Of a DNA stretch of 12,702 nucleotides, positions 1 through 6,656 are shown piece by piece. Position numbers and translations under genes: made by a program. The notes under the pieces were generated by a model. It was not told where the DNA came from, did not search any database, and saw only the letters and a list, made by a program, of their open reading frames with translations. The stretch's first letter is position 1; every line of letters begins with the position of its first letter. The DNA comes from an uncultured Prevotella sp. (lineage in GTDB: Bacteria > Bacteroidota > Bacteroidia > Bacteroidales > Bacteroidaceae): NCBI GenBank assembly GCA_900556795.1, contig USQD01000029.1:1-12702 (forward strand), read 5' to 3'.

Positions 1-27
1 GTACCCGTTTTTATAGTAAGAAAAGAC

Positions 28-70
28 AAAAAAAGGGGAAAGGGCTGCGTTTATGAATGAGCCTTTCCCC
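28..70 (-). terminator. Intrinsic terminator of the serpin gene
   Basis: A perfect 9-bp stem (35-43 GGGGAAAGG pairs with 62-70 CCTTTCCCC) encloses an 18-base loop. Read on the minus strand, the stem is followed at once by seven T residues (complement of the A run at 28-34). It lies 37 bases past the serpin stop codon, the expected place and polarity for a Rho-independent terminator of that gene. On the plus strand no T tract follows the stem, so it should act in one direction only. Confidence 0.8.
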
Positions 71-107
71 CTACAACTATATTTAATTCTCGTGTAACAT
101 TCTTTGT

Positions 108-1388
108 TTATTTTCCGGTAAACTGTCCCATGAAGAGGATGGCGCCGGTCTGTCTGTCAGTAATCGTATAGACGAACGGACGGTCAGCATGGAAAACCAC
201 TTGGCGCTCTTCTCTTGGAGCCAGGGCTGAAAGCATGATGGCTCCGGTAACGGCAGCAGCCTTGGTTCCCGTTTCGGTTACCTCTATCTTTGCCTTCTGC
301 AGCATCTGACTCACGAAGAAATCGCCCTTGGCGAAACGGCTGAAATCTGCCTTCGACGGGATGAAGATAGATGGCGCACCCAGCTGACTGATGATGTCGT
401 TGAGCGGCAATTCCATTTCTGTGGTAAACTTAGGCAATTTCAAGTCTACCTCGCACTCCTCCACATTTCCCATCATTGTCATGAATTTTCCTGCATCCAT
501 TCCCTTCATCATGTCGTCGATGCTCTTGCCTTCGTTAGGCAGCATGACGGTCATGCAGTAGGTTCCGTTGCCGTAGAGCAGCTGCACCGCCTTGAAGGTT
601 TCATTCTCATAATAGTCGAATTTCTCGTTCTGATGCATCATCTCCACCTTCTGGATATCGCGCGTATAACCACGGAAATTCTCCAGCTTCGTGTCATTCT
701 TATCAAACTCCTTCATCCAGGTGCCCTTGAAGTAAATGGCGTTCAGCAGATAGGAAACAGCACTAGGCTCCATGCTGTCGATGAACTTCGGAATCATTCC
801 CTTTGTCTGCTTCTCACACCAGGAGTTGATGCGGTCAGCCGACTTCTGTGAATTGAAGTCGAGGCTCTCGATTCCAGCCTGATAATTGTCAGAAACAGCC
901 TTCACGAAATCTTTATCCAACTGATAGTTCTTGTTGACAGCCACGTAGTTGGCGATGTTCACGTCGGTCTGCTTGTCCAACTTACCAGCACTCATGATCA
1001 GCGACTTATAAAGCTCGTTCAGTTCCTTCACGCTCACCCCTTCGCAGCCAATCGCCTTCATGATTTCCTGCTGGGTTTCACCGTCAGCACCGTTTGCCAA
1101 CATACCCATGAGATAGGAAACGCTCATAGGCGAAACCACCTTCGAGTCCATTCCTGAAACCTTCTGGAAGAGGTTGAAGGCAAACTTGTTGTTCTTCTGC
1201 AGAATGTTGAGCTGAGCATCCGATAGAGTCAGATATTCTTCGTCCATATTCATATCATTGTCAGGGCGAGCCACCTGGTTCTCGTCCTTGATTTCCTTAT
1301 TCACGTTTTTGCTTGTAGAGCAAGAGTTGATAGCCATAGCTGCCAGCATCATCAGCACGGCAGACTTCATCATGTTATTCTTTTTCAT
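108..1388 (-). CDS. Serpin-family protease inhibitor, predicted lipoprotein
   Basis: This 426-residue protein is a serpin, a suicide inhibitor that traps serine or cysteine proteases when its reactive loop is cut. The N-terminus is a lipoprotein signal: Lys-Lys, a hydrophobic stretch, then a lipobox ending at Cys23 (INSC), so it is probably anchored in the envelope after a flexible, charged linker (about 24-50). The serpin core runs from about 60 to the end. The hinge (E372, G374, T375, then Ala-rich 377-383) has the small residues needed for loop insertion, which points to an inhibitory rather than structural serpin. Counting 17 residues from E372 puts the scissile bond near Ala388-Leu389, which suggests elastase-like targets; the exact P1 is inferred. 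The closing motif HADRPFVY (400-407) is the usual serpin signature. The gene is monocistronic, divergent from the nucleoside phosphorylase, and has its own terminator. The first ATG is preceded by a purine-rich AAGAAGAG; ATGs at codons 6 and 7 are weaker choices because they would remove the N-terminal lysines. I saw no clear promoter. Confidence 0.93.
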   Translation of the reverse strand: MKKNNMMKSAVLMMLAAMAINSCSTSKNVNKEIKDENQVARPDNDMNMDEEYLTLSDAQLNILQKNNKFAFNLFQKVSGMDSKVVSPMSVSYLMGMLANGADGETQQEIMKAIGCEGVSVKELNELYKSLIMSAGKLDKQTDVNIANYVAVNKNYQLDKDFVKAVSDNYQAGIESLDFNSQKSADRINSWCEKQTKGMIPKFIDSMEPSAVSYLLNAIYFKGTWMKEFDKNDTKLENFRGYTRDIQKVEMMHQNEKFDYYENETFKAVQLLYGNGTYCMTVMLPNEGKSIDDMMKGMDAGKFMTMMGNVEECEVDLKLPKFTTEMELPLNDIISQLGAPSIFIPSKADFSRFAKGDFFVSQMLQKAKIEVTETGTKAAAVTGAIMLSALAPREERQVVFHADRPFVYTITDRQTGAILFMGQFTGK

Positions 1389-1513
1389 AATCTCTTCTTT
1401 TTAATTTCGTCTGCTAGTAAAATGCAGCAGTCGGGAAATCCTTGCATCTCTCTTCTTTATTTTAACTCTTCTTAATATTTCACGAAAATAATTGTTTAAA
1501 AACCGTAAAAACC

Positions 1514-1545
1514 TTTGCACATTCCAGAAAATAATGCTATCTTTG
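1514..1545 (+). promoter_or_regulatory. Bacteroidota-type promoter of the nucleoside phosphorylase
   Basis: A -33 TTTG (1514-1517) is followed after exactly 20 bases by a -7 TATCTTTG (1538-1545). This matches the TTTG-N19-21-TAnnTTTG consensus used by the primary sigma factor of Bacteroidota. Transcription should start near 1552, leaving a leader of about 45 nt before the ATG at 1597. Confidence 0.8.
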
Positions 1546-1596
1546 CAATTTACATAAAGGAAGAATTAGTTACTAACAATCAAAACAATTGGAATT

Positions 1597-2469
1597 ATGA
1601 GCAAATATTTTGCAGAATCAGAATTGATCATCAATGAAGATGGAAGTTGCTTCCACCTCCATTTACGCCCGGAACAGGTGGCGGATAAAGTAATTCTCGT
1701 AGGCGACCCAGGTCGCGTAGCTCTCGTAGCATCCCATTTCGAGGAGAAGGAATGCGAGGTGGCAAGCCGCGAATTCCACGCCATCACCGGTACATATAAA
1801 GGCAAGAGAATCACCGTGCAGAGCACCGGAATCGGATGCGACAATATCGATATCGTGGTCAACGAGCTGGATGCACTGAAAAACATCGACTTCGCTACCC
1901 GCACCGAAAAACCGGAGCACACCACCCTCACCCTCGTGCGCATCGGAACCTGTGGAGGCTTGCAGCTCAACTGTCCTGCCGGAACCTTCGTGGCTTCACA
2001 GAAGAGTATCGGTTTCGACGGACTCATCAACTTCTATGCCCGCCGCAATGAAATCTGCGACCTCGAGACTGAGGCTGAGTTCAAGCGCCAGGTGAAGTGG
2101 AACGACCAGATAGGAAATCCATACTGCGTAGACAACGACCCGGAGCTGCTCAATCAGATTGCCGGCGACGACATGGTTCGTGGAATCACCATCGCCTGCG
2201 GCGGTTTCTACGGTCCTCAGGGCAGAGAACTCCGTGCTCCTCTAGCCGACCCAGTGCTTAACGCAAAGATTGAAGAGTTCGAATATAACGGCTTGCGTGT
2301 CAACAACTTTGAGATGGAGAGTTCAGCTCTTGCCGGTCTATCTCTTCTCCTCGGCCACAAGGCATTAACCTGCTGCATGGTCATCGCCAACCGTCGAGCC
2401 CTCAGTGCCAACACAGGCTATAAGAGCACCATCGACAACCTCATCAAGGTTGTATTAGATAGAATCTAG
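1597..2469 (+). CDS. Nucleoside phosphorylase, probably uridine phosphorylase
   Basis: This 290-residue cytosolic enzyme belongs to the NP-I (PNP/Udp) family, which splits nucleosides with phosphate to give a free base and ribose-1-phosphate in nucleoside salvage. Visible motifs in order: GDPGR (36-40) and R115 in RIGTCGG (115-121), the phosphate-binding elements; STGIG (76-80); FYGPQGR (204-210); NFEMESSA (237-244), the ribose-binding Glu-Met-Glu segment; and ANRR (264-267). The Gln-Gly-Arg at 208-210 lies where uridine phosphorylases place the Gln and Arg that read uracil. An Asn-Arg stands where purine enzymes usually carry a catalytic Asp. I therefore favour uridine over purine nucleosides, but this is inferred from motifs. 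The ORF is full length for the family and stands alone, with its own promoter and about 45 nt of leader. The repeat island begins just after the stop. Confidence 0.88.
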   Translation: MSKYFAESELIINEDGSCFHLHLRPEQVADKVILVGDPGRVALVASHFEEKECEVASREFHAITGTYKGKRITVQSTGIGCDNIDIVVNELDALKNIDFATRTEKPEHTTLTLVRIGTCGGLQLNCPAGTFVASQKSIGFDGLINFYARRNEICDLETEAEFKRQVKWNDQIGNPYCVDNDPELLNQIAGDDMVRGITIACGGFYGPQGRELRAPLADPVLNAKIEEFEYNGLRVNNFEMESSALAGLSLLLGHKALTCCMVIANRRALSANTGYKSTIDNLIKVVLDRI

Positions 2470-2485
2470 GTCCATTGCAGCAATA

Positions 2486-2537
2486 CGCCCTGAACCAACG
2501 GTCACCGGCCGAAGGGAAAGGGAAAGGGCAAAAGCTC
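2486..2537 (+). repeat. 52-bp dispersed repeat, copy A
   Basis: This block starts CGCCCTGAACC and ends AAAGCTC. It recurs in inverted orientation at 5715-5766 with 50 of 52 positions identical (differences at 2521 and 2532). It contains CGGTCACCG and a purine-rich half GAAGGGAAAGGG. It lies 16 bases after the phosphorylase stop codon and has no convincing reading frame. The two copies face each other across the palindromic island and the GH84 gene. Confidence 0.9.
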
Positions 2538-2547
2538 TCGCACCCCC

Positions 2548-2739
2548 CCCGCTAGGCGTCCCGGCGGATTTGAAATCCGCCGTAAAAAAAAGGTTCGACC
2601 TATTAAAACCGGGGGATTTGTAATCCCCCAACAAAAGGAAAAGCATACTCCTTTGCTGCGGATTGCAAATTCGCAGAGGCTAAATAGGTTAGGACATTTT
2701 TTAACGCCGGATTGCAAATCCGGCGAGACACCTAGCGGG
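2548..2739. repeat. 192-bp REP/BIME-like palindromic element
   Basis: The element is an imperfect inverted repeat of itself. The 35-base ends (2548-2582 and 2705-2739 reversed) match at 30 positions, both starting CCCGCTAGG. An ACCTATT block is shared symmetrically further in. Four small hairpins are evenly spaced: 2562-2582 (10-bp arms, perfect), 2611-2629 (8-bp arms), 2656-2676 and 2705-2725, all around a GGATT...AATCC core. The first two carry the core as GGATTTG and the last two as its reverse (GGATTGC), so they form inverted pairs. One difference between the two ends (G-C at 2564/2580, C-G in the other copy) is compensatory and keeps the stem. No transposase or ORF is present. The layout resembles REP/BIME elements mobilised by a RAYT transposase elsewhere in the genome; that link is inference. 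Confidence 0.75.
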
Positions 2740-3059
2740 AATAAAGAACTTGTTATCCCCTGCCTAGAGTATGGCGTCCTAGCGGACTTCCCCACTTGCA
2801 AAAGTTATGTCCTTTACTTCTCAGGTAGCGATGGTAGACCTCCCGAAAATTTTCTCCCGACGCATCACTTTGTGCCCGGCAATGGCAAAAAGTTGCCCCA
2901 GTAGAGGGCAATATTGTGCCATAGTCAGGCAATAAATGGAATGAGCCTCTTTCCAACTTCGAATAAGAGGGGAATTAATTGAAATCAAAGAAGTTGTCAC
3001 TCCCAATACTTGTACTTGTACCCGCTACGCCTTTAAAAGGGCGCATTATCAAAATACCT
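2740..3059. other. Gene-free stretch after the palindromic element
   Basis: I see no credible gene here. There are short ORFs on both strands, but none has a recognisable domain or a promoter. The start holds another CTAG-rich imperfect hairpin (2732-2767) and a third CCTAGCGG (2778-2785), which are probably debris of the neighbouring repeat. From 2811 a 14-bp sequence begins that is repeated exactly at the end of the GH84 gene. No convincing terminator with a T tract was found for GH84. Confidence 0.6.
2811..2824. repeat. 14-bp direct repeat, left copy
   Basis: CCTTTACTTCTCAG occurs here and again at 3057-3070, separated by 232 bases. The right copy contains the stop codon and last codons of the GH84 gene. 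An exact 14-mer this close is unlikely by chance, so the 246-bp unit probably records an insertion with target duplication or a slippage event. Confidence 0.8.
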
Positions 3060-3070
3060 TTACTTCTCAG
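3057..3070. repeat. 14-bp direct repeat, right copy (end of GH84 gene)
   Basis: This is the second exact copy of CCTTTACTTCTCAG. On the minus strand it reads through Ser-Glu-Lys-stop of the GH84 protein plus three bases, so the left copy at 2811-2824 looks like a displaced duplicate of the gene end. Confidence 0.8.
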
Positions 3071-5597
3071 AAATAATCTCGAAGATTTCTGCAGAGCCTT
3101 CTATCTGAAGCTTGGCAGCCTTCTTCACCAATTCCACCTTGCAGAATGAACTGTCGATGGTGGTAGTGGCAAGAACCTTGCCCTTGGCGTTCAGCTGGCG
3201 ACATACCAATGATTTGCCTGGAGCCAACTTCAACAGCAGGGTGTAACCCTTTACTTCCTTTTCTACACCCATAGTAAGGATGCCCTCGTTAGTGAATGAG
3301 GTGCAAGGATTCTCATCGAAACCATACATCGCTGCCTCCAGATTGTCAGCCTCTACTGGGAAGTTCAAACGCTCTGGAGTGGTTGGATTCACCTCGAAGG
3401 TGCGGACAGCTGCCCAGTTGCGCTTGTCTGACTTCAACTTCTTGATACGGATATAACGGGCCTCAACAGGAGAATCGGTCTTCCAGTTGATGATATACTG
3501 CTTCTTCAACTCGCCTGTCAGCGCCTTCCATTCCTTTCTGTCTACAGAATATTCCAATACGGTGTTGTCGAAGTAATCCACATCATCCACAGAGTTGCGG
3601 CCCTGGAGGATTCTTACCTCTGATACCTGACGAACGCAGCCCAGGTCAGCACCAATCCAGTCGCCTGTGTTCTGACCGTTACCCGATGTATAATAGGTGG
3701 TAGAATCGTTGTCGAACATTGCCTTGCTCTGGGTGGTTCTCAAAGTGGCATAAGTACCAATGCCCTTATAGAAGGCAGGAACCTTGCCAGTCAACTTTTT
3801 GAAGAAGCCAGATGCCATGTCATCCATAGACTGCTCGTAGAATGGCTGCAATACCATGGTTCCAGACTTATGCTTCTCGTAGGCAGCCACGTCTTCCTTG
3901 CTCATGCGGTTGTTTACGTAGCCCTCCCAGAATGCCTGGTCGTTGCCAGCCTTATATTCCTTGATAAGACTCATGGTCTTCAAGCCACGCTCACCCAACT
4001 TGCCAAACTCTGTCAACCATGGGCGGAGTTCCTTCATCAGCAGGGCATTCTTGCAGTTTGCCTCCATCTGGGCAGGTGCATTCTTTACTCTTACAAACTC
4101 ATTCTGCAGAGCATTGAACTGAGCATCGGTGAAGTTGTCGATGCGGAAGCTCTTGGTCTCCCATGACTCGATGCGGCGATAACCGGTCTCGGTATCGCAA
4201 GAGTGCATGGCGAAGGTGCGATATGCCTCGTGTGCCTCAGGAGTGAGATCTACCAGGCCACGCTCCCAGTTGTCCAACGGATTATAGTTGGCGATGTTCC
4301 ATGCATAATCAGCCACACCATAGAGAGCCAGCTTAGAAGCCTCTCCGTGCTCCATAGGGTTGCTTACGAAGCCGCAGAGATCCTTGTTGGTCAGGTCGGT
4401 CTGCAAACCATAGGTAGGACCCTGCATGATGATATGGCGTGCATAATCGGTTACAGGGAAGTTCCACCAGTAGTAAGCAGGGCGCTTGATGCGGGAGTTC
4501 ACCCAGTCGAGGGTCTCGCGGGTCAAGTCACTACATACCACATCACCCGTCCAGAATACATTGATAGATGGATCGAGGGTATTGCCGAAGATAGCCAGAG
4601 AACCGGTTGGTTTTGGATTCGCCCAGAGACGGGTGTAATCGGTAGGACACATCACGAGCGGAGTTACATCGCCCTTAGCCTTCACAAACTCCTTAGCCAG
4701 GCGGTTCAAGAGTTCAGACTGCTTGACAGGATTGGCACCCTCGCCGGAAATATCATCAAAGAAGATGGCGAAAGAACGCACACCGAGGTCGTACATCAGA
4801 TCGAGCTTGTGAACCAGATTCTGATAGTCTTCCTCGTTCCACTTGATATCCTGTCCTGGATGGATAGCCCACACGAAATCTACACGATTGCGGCGGCAAG
4901 CCTGAACGAGTTCGCTGATGTTCTTAGCCTCTTTCTCAGGATAAGGCAGGCGCCAGTTAGGACAGCTGTGATAAGGGTCGTCCTTAGGGCCATAGAGATA
5001 GGTGTTCATCTTGTTCTTTCCATAATAGTCGATGAGGGAAAGACGCACCTGATGAGACCAAGGCTCGCCATAGAAGCCCTCAACCACTCCACGGTTTGGA
5101 AGATCAGGGTAGTCGTTGCAGGTGGTATAAGGCATCTGCCCCTTAGCCATCTCACTGTTTACAATCTGGCGCAGGGTCTGCAAGCCATAGAAGGCACCAC
5201 GCTCATCGTATCCCACAATCTGGATACCTTTGGCATCAGCCTTCAGGCTGTAAGCACCCGATACAGGCTTCACGCCAGCCTTGGCAGCCAGTTTTTCGCC
5301 GAAATCGATGGTCAGGCGAACACCCTTAGCGTTGGCGGTAAGGAACTTCACATCGTCGGCAAACTTGCCTTTCTTGTCGATTACCTTGACGCCATTCTTC
5401 AGGTCCAGGCGGTTAGCAGCATCCACATTCAGGAGATGTGGTGTAGGGCTCACGATGAGTCCGTGATGATCCAGTTTCTTACCCGGAATCATGTTTACGT
5501 CCTGCTTTTCAGAACGCTGGCCGCTCAGGTCTTGTGCCTGAGTGCCCTGTGCAAATGCAGCCATCAGGAGGGCTGCCATCAACATTTTTCTAGTCAT
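3060..5597 (-). CDS. Secreted GH84 beta-N-acetylglucosaminidase
   Basis: This 845-residue exported glycosidase removes beta-linked GlcNAc, probably from host glycans such as mucin or hyaluronan fragments, by substrate-assisted catalysis. A signal peptide ends about residue 21 (TQA|QD). An N-terminal GH20b-like domain (about 45-165) leads into the GH84 barrel (about 168-450), which opens with RGVVEGFYGEPW. The catalytic pair is Asp281-Asp282. Residues matching the known Bacteroides thetaiotaomicron GH84 pocket are all present: Y176, K205, N379 in WWNFP, D384 and N413 in NPMEH. A helical region follows (about 455-610), then an F5/8-type (CBM32-like) domain at about 618-737 with FDNDSTTYY, DWIGADLG and RYIRIKKLK, and a last beta-rich domain (745-845) that I cannot name. 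I see no clear type IX sorting domain. It lies downstream of tatD on the same strand but 215 bases of repeats separate them, so it probably has its own promoter, which I could not find. Confidence 0.94.
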   Translation of the reverse strand: MTRKMLMAALLMAAFAQGTQAQDLSGQRSEKQDVNMIPGKKLDHHGLIVSPTPHLLNVDAANRLDLKNGVKVIDKKGKFADDVKFLTANAKGVRLTIDFGEKLAAKAGVKPVSGAYSLKADAKGIQIVGYDERGAFYGLQTLRQIVNSEMAKGQMPYTTCNDYPDLPNRGVVEGFYGEPWSHQVRLSLIDYYGKNKMNTYLYGPKDDPYHSCPNWRLPYPEKEAKNISELVQACRRNRVDFVWAIHPGQDIKWNEEDYQNLVHKLDLMYDLGVRSFAIFFDDISGEGANPVKQSELLNRLAKEFVKAKGDVTPLVMCPTDYTRLWANPKPTGSLAIFGNTLDPSINVFWTGDVVCSDLTRETLDWVNSRIKRPAYYWWNFPVTDYARHIIMQGPTYGLQTDLTNKDLCGFVSNPMEHGEASKLALYGVADYAWNIANYNPLDNWERGLVDLTPEAHEAYRTFAMHSCDTETGYRRIESWETKSFRIDNFTDAQFNALQNEFVRVKNAPAQMEANCKNALLMKELRPWLTEFGKLGERGLKTMSLIKEYKAGNDQAFWEGYVNNRMSKEDVAAYEKHKSGTMVLQPFYEQSMDDMASGFFKKLTGKVPAFYKGIGTYATLRTTQSKAMFDNDSTTYYTSGNGQNTGDWIGADLGCVRQVSEVRILQGRNSVDDVDYFDNTVLEYSVDRKEWKALTGELKKQYIINWKTDSPVEARYIRIKKLKSDKRNWAAVRTFEVNPTTPERLNFPVEADNLEAAMYGFDENPCTSFTNEGILTMGVEKEVKGYTLLLKLAPGKSLVCRQLNAKGKVLATTTIDSSFCKVELVKKAAKLQIEGSAEIFEIISEK

Positions 5598-5650
5598 AAT
5601 GAATAGTTGGTTTAGGATTTATTTTTATTAAATTTTATATATTTACAAAA

Positions 5651-5800
5651 GCTTTTGCCCTTACAGGGCGCTTTGCTGATTGCCATTATAAGCCAGGGTG
5701 TTGCCCTGGGCTAGGAGCTTCTGCCCTTTACCTTTCCCTTCGGCCGGTGACCGTTGGTTCAGGGCGTGCTGCTTCTAGAGCTTTGAGTCTTCAGGGCGTG
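5651..5800. repeat. Second repeat island with GCCCT/AGGGC palindromes
   Basis: This non-coding stretch between tatD and GH84 is built of GCCCT/AGGGC modules: GCCCTTACAGGGC (5657-5669), a 6-bp-arm hairpin CCAGGG...CCCTGG (5693-5709), and a direct repeat TTCAGGGCGTG at 5758-5768 and 5790-5800. It also contains copy B of the 52-bp repeat. I recall similar AGGGTGTTGCCCTGGGCTA sequences scattered between genes in Bacteroidota; here this remains a recollection and not a search result. Its position at the end of tatD suggests insertion into a tolerant 3' spacer. Confidence 0.7.
5715..5766 (-). repeat. 52-bp dispersed repeat, copy B (inverted)
   Basis: This is the reverse complement of 2486-2537 with two mismatches. 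Copies A and B face each other across 3.2 kb containing the palindromic island and the complete GH84 gene. Confidence 0.9.
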
Positions 5801-5812
5801 TGGGGCATTTCC

Positions 5813-6637
5813 CTAGAAGTGAAAGACGCTTTCTACATTTTTATTCGTCTGTTCTGCGAATTCCTCCTCACTCACTCCGTATGCCTTCGCCAGAGTCTTG
5901 AGTACTTCTACCACGAAGGCGCTCTCATTGCGCTTTCCGCGATATGGAACGGGAGCCATGTATGGAGAGTCGGTTTCCAAAACAATGCGGTTCATCGGAA
6001 CCACGGCTGGAAGGTCTTCACGCAGATGACTGCTCTTGAAGGTAGAGACTCCACCGATGCCCAGCACGAAGTTGTCGAACGAGAGAAGTTCTTCTGCCTC
6101 CTTCTGATTGCCTGTAAAGCAGTGGAACACGCCGCCCGGCAGGTCTTTCTGATACTGTCTGAGCAGATGCACCATCTCGTTCTGCGCCTTGCGGCAATGA
6201 ATCATCAATGGTAAGCGGGTCTCTATCGCCCACTTCACCTGTTCCTCAAAAGCCTCCAGCTGCTCATGCTCGAACTCACGGCTCCAATAGTAATCCAATC
6301 CGATTTCGCCAATGGCGATAAAGTCAGAAATCAGTAGAGAATCAGCCGTCTGCCCAGCATTTCCCGTCATGCGATGCTCCTCCAGTATCTTCCGGAGTTC
6401 AGCCAGCTGCTCCTTCCAGTCTTCCTTCACCTCTTCAGGATGCAAGCCAATCATAGGATAGGCGTAGCCCGGATATTCCCGGCTCAAAGCCAGCACAGCG
6501 TGCGTAGTCTTCACGTCGATGGCAGGCAGGAACACCTTACCTACCCCCGCTTCTTTAGCTCGGGCGAAAGCCTCCGCCCTATCCTCATCAAATTCTTCCG
6601 CATCAAAATGCGTATGCGTATCTATTACTTTGAACAT
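5813..6637 (-). CDS. TatD-family metal-dependent hydrolase (DNase-like)
   Basis: This 274-residue cytosolic TIM-barrel hydrolase belongs to the TatD family, whose members act as metal-dependent 3'-5' exonucleases on DNA and possibly in RNA or protein quality control. All metal ligands are visible: H8 and H10 in DTHTHFD, E111 in GEIGLDYY, H147 in IHCRKA, H172 in FHCFTG and D223 in ETDSPYMAP. The length is typical; a loop at about 85-104 (EEHRMTGNAGQ) is somewhat longer than in many homologues. The gene is the last of a minus-strand operon, 19 bases after the polyprenyl synthase stop codon. The ATG sits inside a 7-bp tandem repeat and has no Shine-Dalgarno sequence, which is common in this phylum. 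The GCCCT-type repeat island starts soon after the stop. Confidence 0.92.
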   Translation of the reverse strand: MFKVIDTHTHFDAEEFDEDRAEAFARAKEAGVGKVFLPAIDVKTTHAVLALSREYPGYAYPMIGLHPEEVKEDWKEQLAELRKILEEHRMTGNAGQTADSLLISDFIAIGEIGLDYYWSREFEHEQLEAFEEQVKWAIETRLPLMIHCRKAQNEMVHLLRQYQKDLPGGVFHCFTGNQKEAEELLSFDNFVLGIGGVSTFKSSHLREDLPAVVPMNRIVLETDSPYMAPVPYRGKRNESAFVVEVLKTLAKAYGVSEEEFAEQTNKNVESVFHF

Positions 6638-6651
6638 TGAACTTTGAACTT
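6631..6651. repeat. Three 7-bp tandem repeats at the tatD start
   Basis: Units TGAACAT, TGAACTT and TGAACTT (plus strand) fill most of the 19-base gap between the polyprenyl synthase stop and tatD. The tatD start codon (6635-6637) lies inside the first listed unit. On the minus strand the units read AAGTTCA, AAGTTCA, ATGTTCA, so a single A-to-T change in the repeat gives the start codon. Confidence 0.85.
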
Positions 6652-6656
6652 TATGA

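Noticed and set aside
2562..2725. A CRISPR array
   Set aside because: The four GGATT hairpins differ in sequence, are inverted relative to each other, and the gaps do not look like spacers; no cas genes are near.
2821..3006. A 61-codon minus-strand frame containing AQYCPLLGQLFAIAGH
   Set aside because: The peptide looks somewhat protein-like, but I cannot assign it, there is no promoter, and it lies in repeat debris between the 14-bp repeats. It could be a remnant of a mobile element; a protein search would decide.
4203..5606. A 467-codon open frame on the plus strand opposite GH84
   Set aside because: It is exactly antisense to a gene with a complete GH84 active site, has no recognisable domain, and reads as a mirrored codon pattern.
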